This document shows positions 54,738-64,000 of a DNA stretch of 64,000 bases, piece after piece. Every line of letters starts with the position of its first letter. Position 1 is the stretch's first letter. Both the position numbers and the translations under genes were made by a program. Where the stretch lies: the NCBI GenBank assembly GCA_025642065.1, contig JAODUP010000048.1, forward strand, positions 116,001 through 180,000, read 5' to 3'. The notes under the pieces are model-generated. The model was not told the DNA's origin and did not search any database. It saw nothing but the letters and a program-made list of their open reading frames with translations. The DNA is from Paralvinella palmiformis (taxonomy: Eukaryota; Annelida; Polychaeta; Terebellida; Alvinellidae).

Positions 54738-56848
54738 TTGCAGTCGTGTACTTGCAGTCGGTTGCACTGAACTAGGTCGGGTTATTAACCTGTGATATTC
54801 TGTAAAAACCAAACGACCCCACACACGCACTTGATTTAGGTCAATTGTATATCATTACCAACTTTTTAACGTCTACCATTTGCTCTCCAATCGGCGTGTG
54901 GCTTAAGAGTGACACTGATACAGGTAACTTATCGAACATTGAAGCGCACCCCCCCGCCCTCATTTGCTATAAAAGCCACCATTAAACCGAGAGTGGAATG
55001 CAGATATTATCAGTATTATTAATAATGGGCTCTGAATTTGCGGGTTAATTGGTGCGGGATCTGATGATGACCGGGCACGATATAATCCGGTACGAATGAC
55101 GGGGTTTTATTGGGGGGGGGGGGGTGTCAGAATAATAAAATTCTGCTTGAAGCTGTTAGCATCTTTATTCGGTTGTACTTTTTTGAGGGACGTATTCTGA
55201 AATTCTCCGAACAGATATTGGTTTGTACATGTTAACCAACCAAGAATGTTCTGTCTTATATCTTGTAATGTTTGGGGTGTTTAAAAAAAGTTATATTCAC
55301 TTCGATTTGTGTTATATTTTCCTGTCCATTGGAACAGCGATTGGCATTTGTTGGTTGTCTTCTCGCTGAAGCAGCGCAGTATATATTTGGATGCAAAAAA
55401 TAAGGATGCAAATTGTATGCAAGCGCGCATGCGGATGTTGTGTGTCTGCTATGATTGACGCTTTGTTCTTGCCGGAAGTGTGTCTGGGTGCTGGTAGCAG
55501 TTTTCATGCGTTAGGTACGCGACTTAAGAAAACGTTGGATGGTTTGACTGAAAATAAATCGACCCTACCGGGAGATCTAAACGTCTACACGAATAATCCT
55601 GTACTGAACAGCCAGCGTGATTAGAAGACCGCCATGTTATGACGGGCACGAATGGCTTGTTGGTGTGTGTGTGGATCGATCACTTCGCGAGGAAAGCGCT
55701 TGAATATAGAGGCGGAAGTCTTGCTTAGTGTGGTCAGTCGTGGTTCATCAAATATTTGATAAGGACCCTACCTTCCCGCTAAAAGCATCGCATCACTTCG
55801 TTTATTGGAGTTGTTCCATGGCCTTTGTGGGAACGAACCGTCCCATTCTTCCAGTACGTTATGTATCTGCTCCGTCGATCGTAGATCCTTTAAGAAACAT
55901 TACCGAAATCCAGCACTTCTGAACTTAGCGCCTGTCTACGTGTTTGTTTGTTTGTGGTTTGGTGTACGCGTGCGCGTGGATGCTGCTTAATTCTACTGTA
56001 CAATTCCTGGCTGTGTTATATATCTCGCTGTCCCGTCAGTGTGTCTGTCTGGATAATTGTTATCCGTTTATTTGTTGAATTAGTGTGCGAGTATTTATAA
56101 TTTCAAGTCGAATTTTGTAAATAGCAGTTGGCCATTTATCTTGTGTGCGTTGTGCGTGGGTGCGTGCGTGTCTGTGTGTGTGTTTCCTTACAAATGAGTG
56201 TGCCAATTATGTCGGTTTGGTCCTGAGCGTGTGTGCAATTCAGGTGACCGTTTTCACTGATGTACAACTTGAGCAAGGGATGCTTGCATTTATTCTCTCG
56301 CCGTAAAATTGTTATATTCTTGTACGCTACAGAAGTGTTCCTTAACGATCGAGTGTCTGTGTAATGTGTACTTAGAGGAGCGTCGAAACTGAAAAATAAC
56401 AACAAGCGTACAGGTGACGATGGACACACACGCACGCACGCACACACAACACACAAATACTGCAGCCTTTCTTGTAGTTAACGCTTATTATGTTTAGCAC
56501 ATTGCAGTTACCGTATTAGAGTTTTCATCCCTCGCTCAAGTTATTCTATTTTACTTATATCATGTATATTATTATTATTATTATCATCATCATCTCGGAG
56601 ATGTGTGTATATATATATATATACGAACATAAAACAATGTAATGTCGCCGAGGAGACAAAATATCACACGTATTGTTGACTTCAGATGAGATGCTTGTTT
56701 CTTGGACAGAAAACTTCAAGAATAAACTATTTATAACGTAGTGACTTTGTCTAGTTTGTTTGTGTGTGACAACTGTCCTAGGGGACCAAGTTTTCACAAG
56801 TTATTCATTGAGAATTTAAAATGATACGAAGTGTTAATGATTGTTATA

Positions 56849-56854
56849 AATAAA
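56849..56854 (+). terminator. Distal poly(A) signal candidate AATAAA
   Basis: A canonical hexamer in AU-rich sequence just before a tandem SINE; a candidate end for a long 3' UTR. Confidence 0.3.
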
Positions 56855-56939
56855 CATAATTTAAACTAGATTTTAGCGGAAATAATGTTTCGGGTAATAA
56901 TTACGCAAATAGTAGGATCGCGCTCCCCTCACGCAAAGC

Positions 56940-57237
56940 TGAATGGAACTGGTTTTGTTGTTCGGGGAGAATCCCCAGGCTGTCGCCGAAATACCCTGAG
57001 GGTGATCACTGCCAGAGCGGTTTACGTCTTCAGGGGTTTTTTAGCGTCCCCCTTTATTTTAAATAATTCAGTGGAGACGGCAGCGCCATTTAACGTAGTC
57101 AGCCACCCACGATGTAGTGAGCCGAGAAATTAATCCCTGGAAAAGTTTCGACCTCTTACGGGGTTCGAACCTGCGACCGTTGGCACCAAGTGCCGGGTGC
57201 TTAACCACTAGGCCACCGGAGCTCACTGAATGGAACT
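56940..57237 (-). mobile_element. tRNA-derived SINE, copy A, flanked by TGAATGGAACT
   Basis: On the minus strand the head has A-box TGGCCTAGTGG and B-box GGTTCGAACCC (57161-57171 on the plus strand), both close to consensus, then a body through AAAGGGGGACGCTAAAAAAC to CTGGGGATTCTCCCCGAACA. TGAATGGAACT stands at both borders (56940 and 57227), as a target duplication would. It lacks about 80 bp present in copy B between GGCTGTCG and CCGAAATAC. Confidence 0.8.
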
Positions 57238-57580
57238 TGGTTTTGGTTTGGTTTTGGTTTTGTTGTTCGGGGAGAATCCCCAGGCTGTCGCTTAATCAGC
57301 ACAGCCTCTATGTTGGAGTGGTTGAGAAATCTCCTCCCCCACCACTCACAGGGGAGCAGTACGGAAAGATGGAGCCGAAATACCCTGAGGGTGGTCACTG
57401 CCAGAGTGTTTTACGTCCTCATGGGGTTTTTAACGTCCCCCTTTATTTTAAATAATTCAGTGGAGACGGCAGCGCCATTTAACGTGGTCAGCCACCCACG
57501 ATGTAGTGAGCCGAGAAATTAATCCCTGGAAAAGTTTCGACCTCTTACGGGGTTCTAACCTGCGACCATTGAATGGAACT
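57238..57580 (-). mobile_element. tRNA-derived SINE, copy B, head truncated
   Basis: Same family and orientation as copy A and directly adjacent. It retains the inner segment absent from copy A but is cut off just beyond the B-box (GGTTCTAACC, one change), where a third TGAATGGAACT stands (57570-57580). Confidence 0.8.
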
Positions 57581-57654
57581 AACAGAGAAGAGAGCTTAAA
57601 TATAACCAGTCTGGAACTAGCTTACTAGTATGCTGATGCTGCCATCTGGTGAGT

Positions 57655-57688
<34 letters not shown>

Positions 57689-58612
57689 GGCCGTTTAGCG
57701 ACGTAACCTGGTGAATGAAATTGGACTCCAGTCCTGTTCGAATCTGCAGAGTAGATTACCCGAATTATTGAGAGAAGTAGAGACAGACCCGGGACACGTG
57801 AATGACGAGATGCTTCCTTGGTAAGCACCCCACAAACACTGATGTTGATAATATTTTGGGTCAGCGTGCACATCAATAAACAATCCGGTTTAATCCGATT
57901 AATGATTAAATTCCAAAACAACATTAAACAACCTGATTGATGTCAAGATTGTCAGTGCGGCACACTAACGAGAACTATATAACAGTAAAATCCAGAATAA
58001 TGCGAAAAGTCCGTGTGTGTGTGTGTGTGTGTGTGGTTCTAAGATTATTAGCCAACAATTTGAGAAATAAATAAGAATAAATCCCCCTTTTTGGCTTTTA
58101 CGTCAAGAATACTACAGGATAGCGAAAACCAATTGTGACGTCACAACTTAAAATATGACGGAACAGTCAGGATCTAATCCCGACAGATACCAATATAGGT
58201 CAATAGCTGTCTTAAAATCTCAACTAAAAGTGGATCAACTTGTGTGCGCCAAATATCAAATGAACTAATTTAAAAGTTGCTCGTTATATACACCTTTCTC
58301 TAACCGTCAAATATTATGGAACAAACCATATTTAGATATTTAATTTTAATACATATTTTCAATAATATGAGTTAATAATAAACTACCTGTGGGAGGGGGG
58401 CAGTGAATTAATGTAGATGGATAGATAAGTCATCTATAGCAAATATATTCTTAGCGTAATCATAACGTACTTCACAAGCGGAATGTTATCTCCGGTACAT
58501 TATGATTCTGTCAATTCATGGTTAGCAATAGTACCACGATTTGTAATCCTACATGTTATAGATTACTGTAATTGTTTTTTTCTACAAAACTATAATTATG
58601 CCGTGGGTGGGT

Positions 58613-58652
<40 letters not shown>

Positions 58653-58734
58653 GCGTGTGTGTGTGTCGATTCTATCGTTTATCTTGGAATTTGTTGTCTG
58701 AACCAATTAATGAAATTTTGTCAAAAAGGCAAAC

Positions 58735-58765
<31 letters not shown>

Positions 58766-58784
58766 ATGCTGTTTTACGGCTATT

Positions 58785-58895
58785 TATTTGCACAACGTAG
58801 GCCAAATGGGCCGAGCGACCTCTAACGGTAATGGGGCGAAGTATAAAATGAAATACCCTTCTGATGTAGCCCAGCCAGGGTTTTGTACTCAAATG
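58785..58895 (-). mobile_element. Degraded SINE fragment
   Basis: The reverse complement contains CGCCCCATTACCGTTAGAGG, then TCGCTCGGCCCATTTGGCCT and ACGTTGTGCAAAT, aligning with the body of the 24135 SINE. The head survives only as a decayed B-box near 58885. Confidence 0.65.
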
Positions 58896-58896
58896 C

Positions 58897-58968
<72 letters not shown>
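58897..58968. repeat. (TA)n(TG)n compound microsatellite
   Basis: About 11 TA units running straight into about 24 TG units, starting exactly at the edge of the SINE fragment. Confidence 0.95.
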
Positions 58969-58969
<1 letters not shown>

Positions 58970-59315
58970 CAACCTGAGATAGATTTTGTTTGAGAAGCAA
59001 TTATTTATTACAATCAAGGCTTCGAATGATACATAACTACCGGACTCAAATATAAATAAATCGAAAACACACAAATGTACCTCGAAAACACTTGGAGTAC
59101 TGTACTCTGTTAATGGCAGCTTCAAGTACTTAACTGATAAAATGGACTACTTTCGCTCATCAGAACGTCACGTCTAAGTACAGCACTCAGCAAAATGGCA
59201 AGTACATGTACAGTTCAGGTGTAGTACTTGTCGTACAGAAGCATGGAACTACTCACGTTCTGCCCTACCTGAACCTCACTCCCCTACACTATCTTCTCAT
59301 TATTAAAGGAATGGT

Positions 59316-59318
<3 letters not shown>

Positions 59319-59358
<40 letters not shown>
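59319..59358. repeat. (TA)n microsatellite
   Basis: About 20 TA units. Confidence 0.95.
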
Positions 59359-59362
<4 letters not shown>

Positions 59363-60086
59363 GATTTGCGCTACAACATGATAGCAATATCGACTCTAAA
59401 TCGTACTGTTCATGTTTTTTGAGCGATATCGTTGCAAAATGACAGAATCCGGAATGTTTCCAATAATGTATTTGAGTTCAGTGATAATCTTCAACTGACA
59501 CTGACTTCCCCTGGTGACTAAGTATTATTATTTATCTTCAGTTCAAAGATATCATCAAATATTTTATTTGATGTGGTCATAATTCATGTTTATCGTGCTT
59601 TTTTAAACCTCGTAGTTGATCAAACCTGAGTCACTTAGTCGAGATACGACTTACTAGAGAATCGTCTCTTGAACGGAAGTTACTGGACTCGGTTCGAAAC
59701 CTGACTTGGAGATGTGCAGCTCTGTGCAATACGCACTGCACTGTAGGAACTCACCGATTTAACATTTACGAACAACACATGGGAACTGCAATTTGTAATA
59801 AGTCTATCTTTCCTCTACTGCAAATATACATAAATAATTTGTATGACGTCACCACGAGTTATCACCTTCATCATGTTCATCCGCTATTCGTTGTATCATA
59901 TATCACGTTCTTTCAATCACTAATCATATTTATATTCGGTTAATAACTTTTAGCTAATGTTACTTGTGTATGTATTCCCGAACTGAACTAAAGTCTTATC
60001 TTATCTTATCCACACTAATGTAATCATTTGCGAACTTCCTAAAATATTTTGTTCTGTAATGTTATTATACGACAGATGTGGGAAAA

Positions 60087-60087
<1 letters not shown>

Positions 60088-60117
<30 letters not shown>
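60088..60117. repeat. (GTT)n trinucleotide array
   Basis: Ten GTT units. Confidence 0.95.
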
Positions 60118-60118
<1 letters not shown>

Positions 60119-61814
60119 GAAGCACGAGTTCCGCGCACAGCACAGACTTCAGCAGGCAACGACAACACATCTTAATTGTTCCATATCAACATTTTTATTG
60201 CTTCATTTACACAACGCACAATCATATCAACGATTGTCAGAAGATCGAGAAAGAGAAGGCAATACTAAATCTAAAAGCCGCCATCTGCTAGCCAGATTCG
60301 GCCACTATACCGATGTTGTTATTTCGTATTTTATTTCAAACAGTCTTACTAATGGGGTCTTTCGATCGCTCAGATTGCGGTTAGCATCGCTTCAATTTAG
60401 CTTTATTGTTGCAGATCTTATCACTTCTACTAAATATCATCCGTTAAATGTTGTCGTTGATCGATAACTATTTACTGTTGTTTGTTTTTGTTTTTGTTTG
60501 TTTACAACAGCGTTCAGACCAAAAAGAGAAATATTCTTTTGGACAATAAATATTATGTTCCGGTTTAAAGGGGAATAAACGCGATCTTGTGAATTATTTG
60601 TGTCGCTTATCTTCTTGTTATATGTAACACGTGTAGCTATAATTTTATGCCTAACGTTTTGTTTTCATAAGCAACCAGACGGCACTTTTTATTTCCACGT
60701 TCGTGGACCACTACGAAGACCAACAACAATGGCTAAAAATGGCGTTAGTGATACAGTTTCCTTTATTGTTATTTTTCTATTTTAAGTAAAACACCATCGC
60801 TTGACCGTCCCGTGGACGAGTTCGGAATTACCAAAGGCGATTTCCCCATAATGATAATTTGCATGTCAGCCTAAAGCAGCCAAGCGGAACCTCATGGCGA
60901 GCTACAAACATAAACAAGCATCCCGCCCATTTCGTTTGGAAACGAATCTGATGCGTAAAGGTGTCCATCGTTGACAATAACGCTCTTTTTATATGACACA
61001 CAGCCGAGACGAGCCGACATGGATAATTCACGAAACGCGGTATAAACCCCTCGAAACCGGCCTGACACTTGCCGCCCCACTTCTACGTTTGATGACGGAT
61101 TATAGACAGAAAATAATTGAATTTCTGCGCGTTTTGCCAAAGAAATGGAGAAACCGAATCTAACTAGCAATTCGACCCGAAACCTAAACACAGTTACACC
61201 AACACGATATACGGAAATCGAACGAAACTAAACACAGGCAGCAGCGTCGCATCAAAACAAGTCCGCTTTCTATGGCTCAGCTCCGGGGAAGTAAAACCTG
61301 TAAGACTTAAGCGTACAGAAACAGACGGTTATAGTGGGAATGGCTAGATAAATGGATAGAGCTAGATGGGTGGGTATGATCTTCTGCCCGCCAGACGACG
61401 ACCACCACAACGACCACAACGACAACAACAACAACCATTCATCACGGTTCGTCAAGATAACTACACAGAAGGAGCACGAATAGGCTGCGCTTACTCACAA
61501 GCTGAATCAACACATCTAGCCATATTCACAATTACACATCCCTTTGACGTATTCCATCACTGCACAATACATATTCGGAGTTATGAACTAACACGATATA
61601 ACAATATGGGTATAATATAGGTATACGTACACGCACGCACGCACGCACGCACAGACACACACACACAGAGAGAGACAGACAGACGCAGAGATATAGAGAC
61701 ACACACGCAGACACATGCACACGCGCGCGCGCACACACACACACACACAGACATACCACTTTACAGATAGTGATCGGATATTTCCGTGTCTGCCGCCGTT
61801 GGCCGTAATTATAC

Positions 61815-62520
61815 CGTCACGTGTGAAAATCGGTCGGTAACCGGATGTCGGCTGTTTTACATTTTCTATTTAGTATTCGTCACGTGGTGTCGTAGACGTC
61901 ACCAAAATTGGCCCGTTTTGTCATTTTGACACGTGACAGAATAATGGACGCCAACCGCTAACAGTTACATCTGTTTTGTTGACAATCCGTTGCTGGGGCA
62001 TTGAACGAGAGACGCTGGCGCAATCTGGGCATATACACGGATGGTTTTCTTGTGTGTTTAATCATCGGCGTAAATAATAACTTAAATATCGATTACTGCA
62101 ATGTGCGAACCTCGGTTAAATTCCTTACAGCATTATAAATACAGACATTTAATGAATTTAGAACTTTTTTGTATTGCCTTAAATGAACGCGCCGACTACT
62201 GTGTCTCAGTCTATGGAGACAGGAAAGGCCCCGGAAACATTTAGTTATAAGAGATAGACATCCGACAGTGGGTTACACGACATTAGTTCGCAAAATGCAA
62301 AATATACACTGTACAATTAATGTGAAAGTTAGTCCGGTGAGTCACTTTGCCGCGAGATGGAGCCACCAAACCGCCAACAGCGACGATCCGAGTGCTTGTG
62401 TGTCGCGTGACTTGGTTGCATAACTGTGTACGCAGGACGCGCTCGGGTTGCACGTGATGCCGACGAGCGAGTTGGCGTCATCGTGGGTGGGGCACATACA
62501 CAGCGACGCATGCGCAGGCG
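61815..62520. promoter_or_regulatory. Promoter-like block with four CACGTG boxes and NRF1/CRE-like sites
   Basis: CACGTG lies at 61818, 61881, 61930 and 62451; the first three lie within 118 bp and each is a TCACGTG or CACGTGA, the form bound by USF/TFE/MITF-type bHLH-zip factors. GACGTCAC at 61895 and GGCGTCAT at 62474 are CRE-like, and GCATGCGC at 62508 fits an NRF1 core. CpG is frequent. No adjacent coding exon is visible, so the target gene and direction are unknown. Confidence 0.4.
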
Positions 62521-63608
62521 AGGTGGTTTGGTTTGTTGTGGCAATGCTCTCATTCTGCCCCCCGTTGTGTCAGCTTCTGTCCCACGCATTGGCTGTACCG
62601 AAAGAAACAAAGACAAAAAAAGAAATAAAAAATATCTCACATAACATCATTAATTAATGTGGTTGAAAATGTATGGCCATTTTTCAGTAGTCTATTGTTT
62701 TGGGGGAGATTAGATGAGCCTCCGTCGGGGAAAAAAGAAGGAATACAACGTAAAATTTTCATCTTTCATACAATAATATCTCAAATTGGCCAAGATGACA
62801 GAATTGATGTAGAACAGAGCTCGACAAGGGTTGACGGACGTACTATCCTTTAAAATTAAACCATCAAGTTTTTGGATAGAGACGTTTTAATTGAAATTCT
62901 GCTGTAGAAGCACACATTTACAATTAGCAATATGATAACTATCAAATGGTAGCCTGCTTGATCCCTAAATTAGATCACGATTAAAAATCCAAATATATAA
63001 GTGCATATGTAGTGAATAAAGATAAAACGACTTTGAACCTAGACTAGATTTGAAAAAGTCCAATCTTTAACAATACTAAATTAGCCGTATCTACTGGGAA
63101 ATGTCAACATTTAGGTTTTCCAATGGATTCTCAAGGACGCGTAATGGAACATTATGGATGCTTCTTTAGCAGATCTGCCATTTGAAAATTCCACTTCTAT
63201 CCTACCGGCTCGCCCCATCTAAACAGGTCTGTTCCCGCAGCAGGTCAATCACGAATTATTCGTACACAGACCCGTGCCAACAACTACATGAACATGCATT
63301 CGGGATTCTATCCAAGCTGACGGATGTGTTCATTTCTCCGCGAGCTGGAATTTGGCGACCTGTCACATTCCACGATTCCAAACACTCATCATACGTCAGA
63401 CAAGCGTGGCAAGGGATGACAGCCGGAGGAAGAGGAATGTGAATGGCGAGCGGCCGCTTTTAAAAGAAAATGATCTTCTCCCATTGATTATAGAGGGCAA
63501 GCCGAGCGCAGGTATCGACATGGCGGAAAATATCCCGACTGGCTACACAGGGGTCGGATTTGAATGAAGGCAGTGACTCGGGGTATAAATATTGGTGGTC
63601 GACGCTCT

Positions 63609-63614
<6 letters not shown>

Positions 63615-63697
<83 letters not shown>
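63615..63697. repeat. (TC)n(TG)n compound microsatellite
   Basis: About 13 TC units then about 29 GT units, the longest such tract in the window. Confidence 0.95.
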
Positions 63698-63700
<3 letters not shown>

Positions 63701-63780
63701 ATTGGTGCCGGCAAAATGGTGACTGGAAAAACAGAACATCAATGACTAGAGGACAAGGATGCGGGATAATGGATAACTAC

Positions 63781-63842
63781 GGACAGACAGACAGACAGAC
63801 ACCCCCCCACACACACACACACACAACACACACACACACACA

Positions 63843-63873
<31 letters not shown>
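63781..63873. repeat. (AGAC)n, (CA)n, (GA)n compound array
   Basis: Five AGAC units, a C7 run, about 17 CA units with one interruption, then about 14 GA units. Confidence 0.95.
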
Positions 63874-64000
63874 CAAGAGAGAGATACATTTCTATCAGTA
63901 ACCGTCCACAGGACGAGAGGACGTACGACTTGAATAGGCTGATGTCGATTTTCCGAGAAGCGAAGTAATTTCCGCAACTCGGCAGCCGTTTGACGTCGGT

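Larger units (their letters stand above)
50395..56870 (+). other. Probable AFF 3' UTR and downstream sequence
   Basis: After the stop there is no further coding similarity. AATAAA hexamers occur at 50843, 53961 and 56849. AFF genes often have 3' UTRs of several kilobases, so a long form reaching 56.9 kb is possible, and a Pumilio-type TGTAAATA lies at 56116-56123. The true end cannot be read from sequence. Dinucleotide tracts lie at 51059-51076, 52303-52331, 53484-53509, 53917-53938 and 54706-54736. Confidence 0.45.
57581..64000. other. Intergenic sequence, no gene recognised
   Basis: Open frames here are short and mostly run through microsatellites. The region includes a SINE fragment (58785), several long dinucleotide tracts and, from about 60.2 to 63.6 kb, CpG-rich sequence with promoter-like motifs. 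No protein family was recognised on either strand. Confidence 0.65.

Noticed and set aside
57152..57225. Functional tRNA on the minus strand
   Set aside because: The A and B boxes are near consensus, but it is the head of a SINE with a second copy next to it; the acceptor stem is not convincing.
63460..63933. Open frames made of Cys-Val or Thr-His repeats
   Set aside because: They are translations of (GT)n and (CA)n microsatellites, as are similar frames at 42203, 58483, 58788 and 16162.
1..64000. CRISPR arrays, operons, bacterial or viral gene clusters
   Set aside because: No spaced direct repeats of that type, no dense gene packing and no viral coding signature; all evidence is of an animal chromosome.

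Overview
The window is eukaryotic, almost certainly from an invertebrate animal. It has long introns with GT-AG borders, very many (GT)n, (AT)n and (CT)n microsatellites, tRNA-derived SINEs and decayed DNA transposons. The protein family and the repeat style fit a mollusc or another lophotrochozoan, but that placement is inference; nothing in the sequence names the species.

One gene dominates. Eighteen coding exons on the + strand, between 3651 and 50394, join in frame to give 1,548 codons ending in TGA. The product is an AF4/FMR2-family (AFF; Lilliputian-type) protein, the scaffold of the super elongation complex. The family blocks appear in the expected order: an N-terminal P-TEFb-binding region (exons 1-2), a region equivalent to the ELL-binding segment (exons 3-4), a short acidic-serine block (exons 5-9), a conserved Trp pair that opens a 2-kb exon carrying a serine-rich run, an AF9/ENL-binding-type motif and a basic nuclear-localisation-like stretch (exon 10), and the helical C-terminal homology domain (exons 11-18). 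The exon with the start codon was not found and probably lies upstream of the window. Exon numbers and residue numbers used here count from the first visible coding exon and codon.

Layout: 1-3.65 kb is upstream intron with an inverted-repeat element. 3.65-20.97 kb holds exons 1-8, several very small, separated by introns with nested hAT and MITE elements. 20.97-37.19 kb is one 16.2-kb intron, CpG-rich, with SINEs and simple repeats. 37.19-39.53 kb holds exons 9-10. 39.53-50.39 kb holds exons 11-18, with a TA-flanked pogo/Tigger-like element in one intron. 50.4 to about 56.9 kb is probably 3' UTR and downstream sequence with several poly(A) signals. 56.9-64 kb is intergenic, with a tandem tRNA-SINE and a CpG-rich block with four CACGTG boxes and NRF1/YY1-like motifs that may be the promoter of a neighbouring gene.

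The observation most worth checking is that five of the first seven donor sites (exons 2, 3, 4, 5 and 7) are followed within about 8-70 nt by a GT/CT or CG/CA dinucleotide tract, next to unusually small exons (48, 84, 25, 70, 73 and 68 bp). I found no sign of a wholly new biological system.
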